From Heterobasidion occidentale (taxonomy: Eukaryota > Basidiomycota > Agaricomycetes > Russulales > Bondarzewiaceae): a DNA stretch of 64,000 nt. Both the position numbers and the translations under genes were made by a program. The notes under the pieces were generated by a model. The model was not told the origin of the DNA and did not search any database. It saw nothing but the letters and a program-made list of their open reading frames with translations. Where the stretch lies: contig JBCAQO010000004.1 of assembly GCA_039111635.1 (NCBI GenBank), forward strand, positions 806,001 to 870,000. Direction: 5' to 3'. This document shows, piece by piece, positions 43,758 through 54,330 of this stretch; position 1 is the first letter of the stretch, and every line of letters begins with the position of its first letter.

Positions 43758-44281
43758 CATAATTCAGTCCCGATCTTCCACGACGACGTCACCCACATAC
43801 TCCAGCCAGAGATCCCAGACACCACCATTCCTTTCATCGACGATGTCCCGATTCGGGGCCCACCGACCCGATACGAACTTCCGAACGGCGGCTTCGAAAG
43901 GCATCCCGACAACCCCGGCATACGACGGTTTGTGTGGGAACACTTTCAAGGCCTCAATCGGGTGGTTCAGCGGATGAAGTACAGCGGAGGAACATTTTCG
44001 GGACACAAGGCGACACTATGCGCAGCTGAAATCACAGTTGTCGGCCATCGCTGCACGTACAAAGGAAGGTTGCCCGACGAGTCTAGGGTGGAATCGATTA
44101 TGAAGTGGGGACCGTGCAGGGATCTCTCTGATGTTCAGGCATTTTTGGGGACGATCGGTGTCGTTCGGATCTTCATTCGGAATTTTGCACACAGGGCGCA
44201 TGCACTGACTACCTGCGCTCGGCAGAGGCCGCAAGGGGCGCCACCGCTCTTTGCTGACGCGACTCTCAACGCCAGCGCCTA
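43758..44281 (+). mobile_element. Ty3/gypsy fragment, RT C-half
   Basis: The plus strand continues the RT exactly where the inverted segment stops: NSVPIFHDDVTHILQPEIP, RRFVWEHFQGLNRVVQRM, ITVVGHRCTYKGRLPDESRV and RAFLGTIGV-like VQAFLGTIGVVRIFIRNFAH. It ends at a stop codon at about 44281 without reaching the RNase H or integrase regions. Confidence 0.85.
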
Positions 44282-44669
44282 GTTGGGGCACCCTAGGTCT
44301 CAGCCACTTCCTCACCTAATCAGTTACCACGCCACAGGACTTTGCCGACTCAGCCCCGGTCTCTCTTGCACGCCGACCCGGTCCTTTCTACGACATCTCC
44401 TTGCCGATTATTCACCTTTGTCACATCTCTCCCACACGTCCACTTCTTTCCATGCCACCGCTGACTGCCGATCCTTTCACCACGTAACTTGCCATACAGC
44501 CACATTTTTCACGCCTCCGCTCCATTTTACACGCCACAGCTATTCTTGTCACGCCATCGCTTGTTGCCGACTCTTTCCCACATCCACGCCACCACATTTT
44601 CCACGCCACTTTTTCCGCTCCGACTCATAGCCACCGACCACTGACTGAGGACAGTCAGGATTTCAGTAG
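44282..44669. other. unassigned pyrimidine-rich spacer
   Basis: C/T-rich DNA with repeated CACGCCAC / CTTTCCAC words. No gene is supported. Confidence 0.4.
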
Positions 44670-45595
44670 GGAGGAGATGATGAGCATGCACCCACGCTAG
44701 GGTCCGAGGGAGGTATTCGGGAAGCTTTGGGGAGATACCGAACAGTGCTAGACGAGTACCGAAGACGCCGACTCGCACCGAACACGGTTGGTCTCTACCC
44801 GACCGACCGCAAGCCACCGAAGGATGGTCGGCAGCACTTGGGTCAGTTCACCCACACTGCACATACTTACCATAACCGCACAGGAGTGTTACGATAGGTG
44901 TTTACGAGATTGGAGCCAGTATTCCGTGTCGGCCGATGTGCTCCGTGAGTCGGTCGGTCCTTATCGCTTATCTTCCCGACTTCCACATGGTCGGTCAAAT
45001 GTGATCTTGCACCATTACTTGGCCGCCCTGGTCGTACGTTACTTCCTTCTTATTTTCATTGGTTCTCCAACGCCTGTTCCTGCTACCTACGCTCGGGCGA
45101 CGGATCCCAAACGTTCGGGATTTCGCCATCGCTGATTAACTTTTACCTTATCACCTTCGGAACCCATATGGACATCTCACCTACCTTCTTATCTTCTCTG
45201 TTCGCTAGGGCTTGGCGCCCATTCGACATCTACTCTCATTTCTTGTTCGATATTTTACTTAGGGGCTCTGTTTACTATAAAAACCTACATACAACTCTGG
45301 AATAAACCAGCTTTCGCACCCCACAGTTCAGAGCTCATTCGCACTCGTCTCAACCATCGAAATCGTCTTCGTCGACTCTCGAAAACTTGTCATCCTCGTC
45401 GTTCGGCCTTGTTCACGTTCGTACTCGTCTCTTCGCTCGTACCCCTCGCATATTGTCAGAGTCCCGTGTGACTCTTGAAGCACGTAGTAGTTGGCCACGA
45501 CACTACCTTCTCGTTACCGACCGAATCGCCGACACGACCAACCGAACGTTCGGTCGGTGCAGTCCCAAAACCGTTCGGGCGCTATAATCTCATAC
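44670..45595 (+). repeat. LTR-like sequence, arm 1
   Basis: About 44670-45250 is repeated in inverted orientation at about 58300-58870 (for example ATTCCGTGTCGGCCGATGT and CTTCCCGACTTCCACATGG). The remainder has a TATA-like CTATAAAAACC at about 45277 and looks like an LTR promoter/R region. No gag or pol belonging to it was seen. Confidence 0.6.
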
Positions 45596-45734
45596 GCCCC
45601 GTTGTTTCTCAGTACGCCTTCGATTTCTAAAGTCATCACTAACAATTCCAAGTGTATCAGATACTAGCTCCAGCACCCCTGCCTTAGAGGTTGTTTTAGT
45701 GTTGTGCTCGGCACTTAGAGCCACCTCTAGCGTA

Positions 45735-46191
45735 TCAGCGGATTGATAAGACAGGCATTCACATGCCATGGGCTTAGGGCTTATGGGTAAGCACCTCGTC
45801 ACACCAGGATGGATAGGTGCAACTGGAGAAGTACAAGAGTAGGCACCGGCTGAGAGAGACTGCGACCACAGCTCTCCTGGGATGGGTACCCGGAGAAGCA
45901 TACGGACTCTTACCATAGACCCTATACAGTATATAAGGCCCATAAAATAGGCTGAGGATCTTTAGTCTATTCTCCTTTGTTCTTACACAGTCTTCCTACT
46001 GTGTACATTTTGTTCTTTGGTATCTTCGCATACCAACCTTTGTCCCCGACTGTCAACCTACAGTAGAATCATCATTATTATTCCCTGTATCATTGTCTGA
46101 TACAGTCGAGACCTCGCCCACCACTCAGTCCATCGTGCAATCTAGGGAAGAACCTGTTACTCTTGGGTTATCGAACAAGCAGTTCGTAACA
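45735..46191 (+). repeat. 5' LTR, truncated at its start
   Basis: Matches the 3' LTR from GATAAGACAGGCATTCACAT to the end GTTCGTAACA. It includes a TATA-like CAGTATATAAGG at about 45928-45939 and repeated CTTCCTACTGTG words, but lacks the first ~200 bp (TGTTAT..) present in the other two LTRs. Confidence 0.85.
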
Positions 46192-46677
46192 CTAGAATAG
46201 ACTCGCTTTTGCCCCTACCTTGCACCACACTTTGCTTGCTACCACACTCTTTCTCACAACCCTCATCGGTGGCATAGACCCCCACCGAAGAGTGTTACTT
46301 CACACACCCTGGAGCAAGACCTAGGCCTAGGATACCCACCAGGCACTAGACGAACCCACAACCAACTCCGACAAGATAATTGTCCTATCCATCAAAGGGG
46401 AAACCATTGGTATTACTCCAACACCAATTGATTAACCCCTCCAAACTTTGATAACTGCTCATACTGAGAAGGATGATATTTCTTCGCAAGAGAAGACGGA
46501 ACAGAAGCTGAGTGGGCCTGGGACGAAATAGCAGAAGACTGGGTAGAGCCACCCCAGTATAGGAACCCCAAACCGGAAATCCCGAACACATCGGAAGAGG
46601 AAGAAGGAACATCCGAGTCCGAATCCTCGGATATTCAAACACCGATCAACACCCAAATCATCAAAAACAATACCAAT

Positions 46678-47898
46678 ATGACAGATATTGCAGCTCCCCC
46701 TATGACAGTATCATCTGGAAGGGGCAAGCTTAGACTCCCCGATAATTTCAACGGAGACAGAACACGATCACAGAAATTTATCGTGAATTGCCTCCTCCTT
46801 TTCACAGTAGAATCAGACCGGTACAAAATAGACGAAGACAAGGTTTCCCTTGCCCTCTCGTGCATGAGATATGGAACAGCCGGCATATGGGCAGAAAACT
46901 TCCTAAAGAAGACAGTTGGGGTGGAACCGCCTCAGGACCTTGGGACTTGGGCCGATTTCCTTGTCAAGTTCAGACTTCAATTCAAGGAGACAAACCTTAC
47001 AGCCAAGGCCCGAAGCGCTCTCATGTCCTTCTCTCAAGGGAAGATGACGGTGGACAAATACTCCAATCAATTCGCCCTTATAGCCACCGATGCCAACATC
47101 ACCGACAAAGAACAAGTTCCCTATTTCCAGAGAGGGCTCGACCCAAAAGTTATGGATAAGATCTATAACAAGGAAACACCGCCGACAGACACTATCCAAG
47201 ACTGGATTAATACCGCCTGTGAAATAGACGGACGGCTGAGAGCCCGAAGTGCTCAAAAGGCGATCCTCGCCAACTCCACCTCATTCCGAAGCGATTTCCT
47301 CAATCATTTTCACCTCCAACCCACTCTCCGCTATAACTCTACCACCGCCCCTCGCAGAATGAACAACCAGGTGGTTGACATGGACATTGATGCCTCACGA
47401 AAGCGAAACACCAACAGAAATAAGCGGGTACATGTTGGCAAGAGACCCATCCCCTTTTCATGTTATAATTGTGAGAAGTCAGGGCACGGGATAGCTGATT
47501 GCCCGTCTCCGCGTAGAAGTGTTCAACCGTCTCGAGGATATCCGTGCAGACCGGTACGTGGAGGAGGTAGAAGAACTCGCGCTACAGACCTGGCTGATGA
47601 AGACGAGCAAGAATCCCTGCTGGGAGACGATGCGGGACTTCATAGAGGATTGGAGGAGGGGGGTTCTCATGGCCACCATGGTCGGTTACCACAACCTAGT
47701 CATCCGGTGGAACGTGAGGACCCTCCCGCAAGGAGCGGAGGACCACACCAGAGCAATGGAGAACGCTACGTACCGCCTAACGGACAACGAGGCAACGGAC
47801 CCATCTGTGATATTAATGGCGTCCGAGCGCTCTTCAGAGAAGTAGGGGAAGCCAAGGCCAAACAGATGTTGGCAAATCTAGCGGAGGATTTTTCCTGA
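46678..47898 (+). CDS. retrotransposon gag (capsid and zinc knuckle)
   Basis: 406 codons, open throughout. The capsid region contains FNGDRTRSQKFIVNCLLLF, TWADFLVKFRLQF and YSNQFALIATDANITDKEQ, typical of Ty3/gypsy gag. A CCHC zinc knuckle CYNCEKSGHGIADC lies near residues 262-275. A basic segment (RKRNTNRNKRVHVGKR) precedes it. Pol begins 59 nt after the stop in another frame (frame 1 to frame 2), so pol expression would need reinitiation, frameshifting or splicing. Gag forms the particle that packages the element RNA. Confidence 0.88.
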   Translation: MTDIAAPPMTVSSGRGKLRLPDNFNGDRTRSQKFIVNCLLLFTVESDRYKIDEDKVSLALSCMRYGTAGIWAENFLKKTVGVEPPQDLGTWADFLVKFRLQFKETNLTAKARSALMSFSQGKMTVDKYSNQFALIATDANITDKEQVPYFQRGLDPKVMDKIYNKETPPTDTIQDWINTACEIDGRLRARSAQKAILANSTSFRSDFLNHFHLQPTLRYNSTTAPRRMNNQVVDMDIDASRKRNTNRNKRVHVGKRPIPFSCYNCEKSGHGIADCPSPRRSVQPSRGYPCRPVRGGGRRTRATDLADEDEQESLLGDDAGLHRGLEEGGSHGHHGRLPQPSHPVEREDPPARSGGPHQSNGERYVPPNGQRGNGPICDINGVRALFREVGEAKAKQMLANLAEDFS

Positions 47899-47956
47899 CC
47901 TCTCCTTCACCAGCCGAAGAGAGGGGGTTGAGGAAACCCAAGTATGATTCCCCGTC

Positions 47957-50900
47957 ATGTTCGGAGCAATGAACAGCCACATCCTAACCCCCATTCGACT
48001 TGACATGCGATTGACAACTCGAGGAAGAAGCACTGGAGCCAGAGCCGCCATCGACTCAGCCTGCGAAGGGATTTTGATGAACAAAAAGTGGGTACAAAAA
48101 CATAACCTTCCAACCTACCCCTTAAACTGCCCTATCTGCGTTCGCAATGTCGATGACACCGTCAACAAGGCAGGCCTCATTCGACGAGGCCTAGATGCTA
48201 ATCTCACCGTCAAGGATAGATGGGGGAGAACCCACACTGAACGCATCCAGATGTTCATCACCAATCTAGGAAAAGACGACATGCTCCTAGGAACAGATTG
48301 GCTGAAATACCACGACCCCTCCATCGGGTGGAGGCACCGTGAGGTACACTTTGATCGGTGCCCCGAAGATTGCCAACAACCATACGGTTTCACTAAGGCA
48401 AGGGAAGAGCCTACCAAGAAGGCATGGCTAGCGAAACTACGCGGTGACAAGATGCCTCAGCGGACAAAACCGCATCTTGTCTCTGGACCGGTAGGACCTT
48501 TGTGGACTTGGACTAAAGAACAGTGGAGCCAAGTCCCAAGGAAGGAATGGAAATCTCGGTACTTGGAGCTGCTTGAGCACAACTTCTGACAATGCGATGC
48601 TCAAAAACGGCTCAAAGAACAAGTAGCCGAAAGGAAGGGACGCCGGCGAACTCTGGAAGAGAACGCTCAAGGCGAAGCTTCAAGGAAAGTCGCCAAAAAG
48701 GCACAAATATTGCTTGACTCCTCTGCAACGGATAGTGGAGGAGAACCTGTCATCAGAAAGGTAGCTCCCGAACCCTCGGGGTTCGCTAGTTTTGATGAAG
48801 ACCTGGAGGAGGAAATCGACACGACCGACTTAAAGGACCACGTGCCGTCAGAATACCAATCCTACCTCGACATTTTCAGCGAGAGACAATCACAACGGCT
48901 CCCTAAACACACTATCTGGGACCATGCGATAAATCTCAAACTGTCTTTTAAACCCCAAGCTCCAAGGATATTCCCCTTGAGCCCGGATAAACACGACGAA
49001 CTAGGAAAATTTGTCAAGGAGCACCTTTCTAGAGGGACGATACGTCGGTCGACAGCACCCAGCGCAGCCTCCTTCTTCTTTATAAACAAGAAGGATGGAA
49101 AACTACGCCCAGTACAGGATTATTGCCACCTTAATGAACACACAATTCGAGACTTCACTCCCTTGCCATTAATCCAAGAACTCTTGGATATTATTCGAGG
49201 GGCAACAATATTCTCAAAACTGGATGTTCGGTGGGGATATAACAATGTGCGCATCAAAGAAGGGGACGAGTCCAAGGCAGCATTTGTAACGCCCCTGGTA
49301 CTCTTTGAACCCACGGTAATGTTCTTTGGGCTGTGCAACTCTCCAGGGACCTTCCAGGCCATGATGAACATGATCTTCCAAGAACTCAACCTGGCCCGGA
49401 AAATTGCGGTATATATGGACGACATCCTCATCTTCACAAGGACCATGGCAGAACACACCGTAATCGTTTGACGAGTTCTCCAAAACCTGCGCGACAATGA
49501 TCTGTATCTCAAACCAGAGAAATGCGAGTTCCACAAGGAAAAGCTAAACTACTTGGGATACACGATTTCAAAAGATCACGTCACCATGGAGGATTCAAAG
49601 ATTGAAGCAATCCAGGAGTGGCCCATCCCTCGCACAGTCAGAGACATCCGTTCCTTTTTAGGTCTAGGGAATTTCTATCGGCAGTTCATTGACAAATTCT
49701 CCTTGATCGCGTGACCCCTACATGACCTTACCAAGAAGGACACGAAATGGGATTGGACCACGAGTTGCCAACAAGCTTTTGACCGATTAAAAAAAACCTT
49801 TATCAGTTAACCCGTCCTAAGATACCCCAACCCGATGCGGCCATATCGGCTCGTCACCGACGCCTCCCTCTCCGCATATGGTGCAGTCCTCTTACAGGAA
49901 GGACCTGATAATGACTGGCACCCCATGGCATACCTCTCGGAATCTTTTTCACCGCCCGAAAGGAATTACAACGTACATGATCGCGAACACCTTGCAATCA
50001 TCAAGGTGCTAGAACATTGGAAACATTACCTCGAAGGCGCTAGACACCTCTTTGAGATCTGGACAGACCACAAGAACCTGGAACACTTTCAGACGGCGCG
50101 AGACCTATTAAGGCGACAAGCGCACTGGAGTCTGTTTTTGTCCAGATTTGACTTCCAGCTCAGCTATAAAGTTGGAACGACCAACCATGCCGATGCTCTG
50201 TCCAGGCGTCCAGACCTTAGTGAGGGGGTAGAATCTGATAACAAAGCACAGACTCTGCTCTCGTCCAGACTTTTCACCGAGTCCAGCGAAACTTTGGTAG
50301 ATTCTAGCAAAAGCATACACGTCAAGGTGACAAAACTCGTATCCTCGGACATCCTCTCCCTCATTCAACACTTGCGCTCTGAACATGATTTCCTAGTGGA
50401 TGTTGCCCTTAAGAAGCTATTGGAAAAAGAACCAAAAGCAATGAAGGGTGACCTAGGGAAGTGGACACATGAAGACGGCATCACAAGAAGAGACGGTTAC
50501 ATATGTGTCCCAAGAGACAATCTCCTCTGGTGAACAATTGTCAAAGCACACTATGACACTATGGCTACAGGACACCCAGGGCGAGCGAAAACCTTGGAAT
50601 TGGTACAACACCATTACTGGTGGTCGAGCATGACCAAGTTTGTCCATCAATACATAGATGGATGCGCAGTTTGCCAGTCCACCAAGAACCTACCCCACAG
50701 GACCCATCCTCTAATCCACCCATTGGAAACTACGAATGCCTCTTGGCATTTCATCTCCACCGATTTTGTAACTGACCTCCCGGAAAGCAGAGGGTATGAT
50801 TTGATAAACGTGGTAGTGGACCAGGGCCTGTCCAAAGGAATAGTCATAACTCCGTGCAAGAAGACAATCTCGGCCGAAGAAACCACAACGCTCTTCTAGG

Positions 50901-51649
50901 ATAACGTGTTCAAACGATACGGTCTACCAACCAAGGTGGTATCAGACAGAGGCCCTCAGTTTGCGGCAAAGTTCACGTGAGAATTGTGGAAGGGTTTAGG
51001 AATCACTCCGGCCCTTAGCAAGGCTTATCACCCCCAGATGGATGGAGAAACAGAACGGGTTAATCAGGAGATCAAACAATTCCTGCGGGTATTCTGCAAC
51101 TACCATCAAGATAACTGGGTAAACTTGATCCCCTTTGCAGAATTCTCCCATAACACCCGAAGGCACTCCGCTACAGAGAAATTGCTGTTTGAAGTCCTCT
51201 ATGGATTTAATCCGCCATATTCGGTGGATTCAGCGTTGGAAAACAAGGTCCCCGCAGTAACTGAATGTTTAAAGCTAATCAAGGAAGTCCAAGAGGACGC
51301 GGCTGCCAGCCTACAGATAGCGGCGCAGCACGCCAAAGACCGGGACCTACACCAGAAACTCCCGCAGTGGGAAACAGGTACCCAAGTCTGGTTAGAAGGA
51401 ACCCATATTCGGACAACTCATCCAAAGTTCAAGTTGGCACCTAGGCGTTATGGTCCTTTTCAAGTGGTTGAAAGAATCGGTCCCCTGGCTTATCGGCTGA
51501 AAATACCTGAAACATGGAAGATACATCTGGTATTTCATGCCTCTGTGCTCACCGAATATCATGAGACAGAGGCCCATGGAGAAAACTTTCCCAGACCAGC
51601 ACCAGAGTTCCGGCATGACGTTAAACTACCAGGGCATACCTTACGCTGA
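47957..51649 (+). pseudogene. retrotransposon pol with seven in-frame stops
   Basis: One continuous reading frame from 47957 to 51649 interrupted only by stops at 48587 (TGA), 49469 (TGA), 49712 (TGA), 49808 (TAA), 50531 (TGA), 50897 (TAG) and 50978 (TGA); no frameshift. Domains in order: retropepsin-like region with AAIDSACEG where DSG would be expected and LLGTDWL; RT with FFINKKDGKLRPVQDY, SKLDVRWGYNN and YMDDILIFT; RNase H with VTDASLSAYGAVLLQ and LSRRPD; integrase with an HHCC zinc finger (GHPGRAKTL.. and CAVCQSTK) and the catalytic Asp-Asp-Glu positions in STDFVTDLP, VSDRGPQF and MDGETERVNQ. There is a GPF/Y-like RRYGPFQVVERIG. The protein cannot be made intact. Confidence 0.9.
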
Positions 51650-51891
51650 CCCCAAATAATTACCGTCAAGGTGGATACCATGGTTTACTCAAGATACCGT
51701 GGGGTTTAAAGTCTATTCTTCAAAATTCTTACCTTGTGTTCAATATGCGGAGCGCGGCTGCATGCTTGCTCCCATGTGACAAACAAACTCTGGACAAACA
51801 CCAATCTCTAACCAGGACCGGCCACCATATAGGGCTGACAGAGTTAGGGATCTTCAAAGGGGTCTTGTCGGACTCAAAACAAGTCAAGAAA

Positions 51892-52558
51892 TATTACGAA
51901 CTGCTCGTTCGGTAACCCAAGAGTAACAGGTTCTTCCCTAGGTCGCACGATGTACTGAGTGGTGGGGGCGGTCTCGACTGTATCAGACAAAGATACAGGA
52001 AGGTTCAATGATAATTCTACCGTAGGAAGACGGTAGGGAACGAAGGTTCTGTATGCGAAGATACAGACAGAACAAGATACACAGTAGGAAGACTGTGTAA
52101 GAACAAAGGTGTTCGTGTAGGAAGACACAAACAGAACAAGGAGAATAGACTGAAGATCCTCAGCCTATTCTATGGGCCTTATATACTGTATAGGGTCTAG
52201 GGTAAGAGTCCGTATGCTTCTCTGGGTACCCATCCCAGGAGAGCTGTGGTTGCCGTCTCTCTCAGCCAGTGCCTACTCTTGTACTTCTCCAGTTGCACCA
52301 ATCCATCCTGGTGCAACGAGGTGCTTACCCATAAGCCCTAAGCCCATGGCATGTGAATGCCTGTCTTATCAATCCGCTGCATCATTGACCCTTCCCATAT
52401 ATCCTATACCGATGTCTTGAAGAACCATCGGTTCGGTCAGGCCATAAGGACATGCCAAATACCTTGATGTACGCTCCGTAGTGGAGCCGCCTAGCATGTG
52501 ATGCTTGAACCATCGGATAGACCAGCCCCGACGGGCTCCGATCGGTCAAGTCATAACA
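51892..52558 (-). mobile_element. solo LTR, inverted, with 5-bp target duplication
   Basis: 667 bp, reverse complement of the 3' LTR (TGTTATGACTTGACC at its start, GTTCGTAATA at its end). It is flanked by AGAAA at 51887-51891 and AGAAA at 52559-52563, a 5-bp target-site duplication as expected for gypsy integrase. It sits in the non-coding 3' part of the element of the same family. Confidence 0.88.
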
Positions 52559-53131
52559 AGAAAAGTCTATTCTCGATAGGTTGGTGGGCCTAAGCCTTAG
52601 TAAAGCAATCAACCCACACACCTGGAGTCCCCCTCGATACCGGGGATCACAGAGATGAAGATCTTCCTGGAAACACTGAAGCATGGCCTTTGGCATTCTG
52701 AAGAAGAACAACACACACCCATCCACAGACGAGTTTCTAACTCATCCATTAAATCATTCGCATCAGCACTTTCTTTGACACAGCCAGAGCTGGCACTGGC
52801 TTAACAAACACAAGCAGGTAGTCCTGCTTTGGGGGGTTGCCTTTTCACTCAAGGAGCTGCCCCGCATCAAAACGTCCGATGAAGGAAAACATCGGGAGAT
52901 GACGCAGTATTGTGGCGATACTGCTAGGTATTCCGTATCAAATTAAGTCAACGGAGATGGAAAATTCCTAGGTGATCCAGCAACGTAAGTCAAGCTTCAC
53001 CCCCAAAAATGAAGTCATACCAGAAGTCGCATCTGGTCTTGTGGGCAAAGAAACAAATTGCTGATGGAAAGATGATGAGGCTCGCGGAGGCGAGTAGTCC
53101 CCTCAGGAGTTGGTACCTAGAAAGGGGGTAA
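52559..53131 (+). other. 3' internal region and polypurine tract of the gypsy element
   Basis: Non-coding DNA between the solo LTR and the 3' LTR, ending with the purine run AGAAAGGGGGTAA immediately before the LTR's TGTTAT, the expected primer site for plus-strand synthesis. Confidence 0.65.
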
Positions 53132-53792
53132 TGTTATAACTTGACGATCGGAGCCCGTTGGGGCTGGTCTATCCGATGGTTCAAGCATCACATGCTAGGC
53201 GGCTCAACTAAGGAGCGTACATCAAGGTATTCAGCATGTCCTGATGATCCGACTGGACCAATGGTTCTTGAAGACATTGGTAGAGGATATATGGTAAGGG
53301 TTAAGAATATAGCGAGTTGGTAAGATAGGCATTCACATGCCATGGGCTTAGGGCTTATTGGTAAGCACCTCGTTGCACCAGGATGGATTGGTGCAACTGG
53401 AGAAGTACAAGAGTAGGCACTGGCTGAGAGAGACGGCAACCACAGCTCTCCTGGGATGGGTACCCGGAGAAGCATACTGACTCTTACTCTAGACCCTATA
53501 CAGTATATAAGGCCCATAGAATAGACTGAGGATCTTCAGTCTATTCTCCTTCGTTCAGTAGCAGTCTTCCTACTGCTACCTTTGTTCTTACACAGTCTTC
53601 CTACTGTGCACCTTTTGTTCTTTGGTATCTTCACATACCAACCTTTGTCCCCTACTGTCTTCCTACAGTAGAATCGTCATTATTCTTCCCTGTATCATTG
53701 TCTGATACAGTCGAGACCTCGCCCACCACTCAGTCTATCGTGCGACCTAGGGAAGAACCTGTTACTCTTGGGTTATCGAACAGGCAGTTCAT
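53132..53792 (+). repeat. 3' LTR, full length (~661 bp)
   Basis: Begins TGTTATAACTTGACGATCGG after the polypurine tract and ends near GTTCATA. It carries CAGTATATAAGG at about 53501 and a GCAGTCTTCCTACTGC duplication not present in the 5' LTR. It is about as similar to the solo LTR as to the 5' LTR. Confidence 0.85.
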
Positions 53793-53829
53793 ACCAGCGC
53801 ACCTCGCACTCTGTCATCAGGTGGTGGTG

Positions 53830-54330
53830 CTCTCACTATGCACATGGATGTCCAAGACGGCGTGCGTCGTGTCGTAATCTCGCTGCACACATGGCTATCT
53901 AAGACAGTGCGTGTCGTGCTCTCACTGCACACATGGCCGTCCAAGATGGCGGGTTGCACAGAGGGACATCAGCTGCTAACACTCTTACTGGGAATCAGCA
54001 TGCAGGCCGCCGTCCAAGACGGCGGGTGTCATACAAGCACATCAAGTACTAAACTTACCAGTCTATCCACTGCACAGTCCGCCGTCCAGGAGGGCCGATT
54101 TCACAGAGGGACATCAGGTGCTAAATGTCTTATGCAGACTCAGCACGCAGTCCACCGTCGTGGACGGCAGGTCGCACATAAAGACATTGAATGCACACTG
54201 ACTAGTATGCCTAGTGCGCAAGCCGCTGTCCAGGACGGCGGGTTGTGCAAAGGGGTGTCCAGTGTAAACTGGCCAGTCAGCCCACTGTGCAGGTGGCCGT
54301 CTTGAACAGCGGGTCGGACAGAGCGACCTT
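53830..54330. repeat. degenerate palindrome units leading into the array
   Basis: Cores near 53852, 53940, 54008, 54080, 54155, 54230 and 54298 (spacing about 65-90), with increasing mutation leftwards. The neighbouring words TGCGCAGTCCGCCGTCC and CGGGTTGYRC relate them to the array that follows. Confidence 0.75.

Larger units (their letters stand above)
45735..53792 (+). mobile_element. decayed Ty3/gypsy LTR retrotransposon
   Basis: Order: 5'-truncated LTR (45735-46191), gag (46678-47898), pol (47957-51649), non-coding 3' part with a nested solo LTR (51892-52558), polypurine tract (about 53119-53130) and full 3' LTR (53132-53792). The domain order protease-RT-RNase H-integrase defines the Ty3/gypsy group. 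The 5' LTR lacks its first part, so target duplications cannot be read. Confidence 0.88.

Noticed and set aside
47957..51649. TGA codons in pol as programmed recoding
   Set aside because: Seven stops of three types at scattered positions, together with a changed protease site, fit decay better than recoding.
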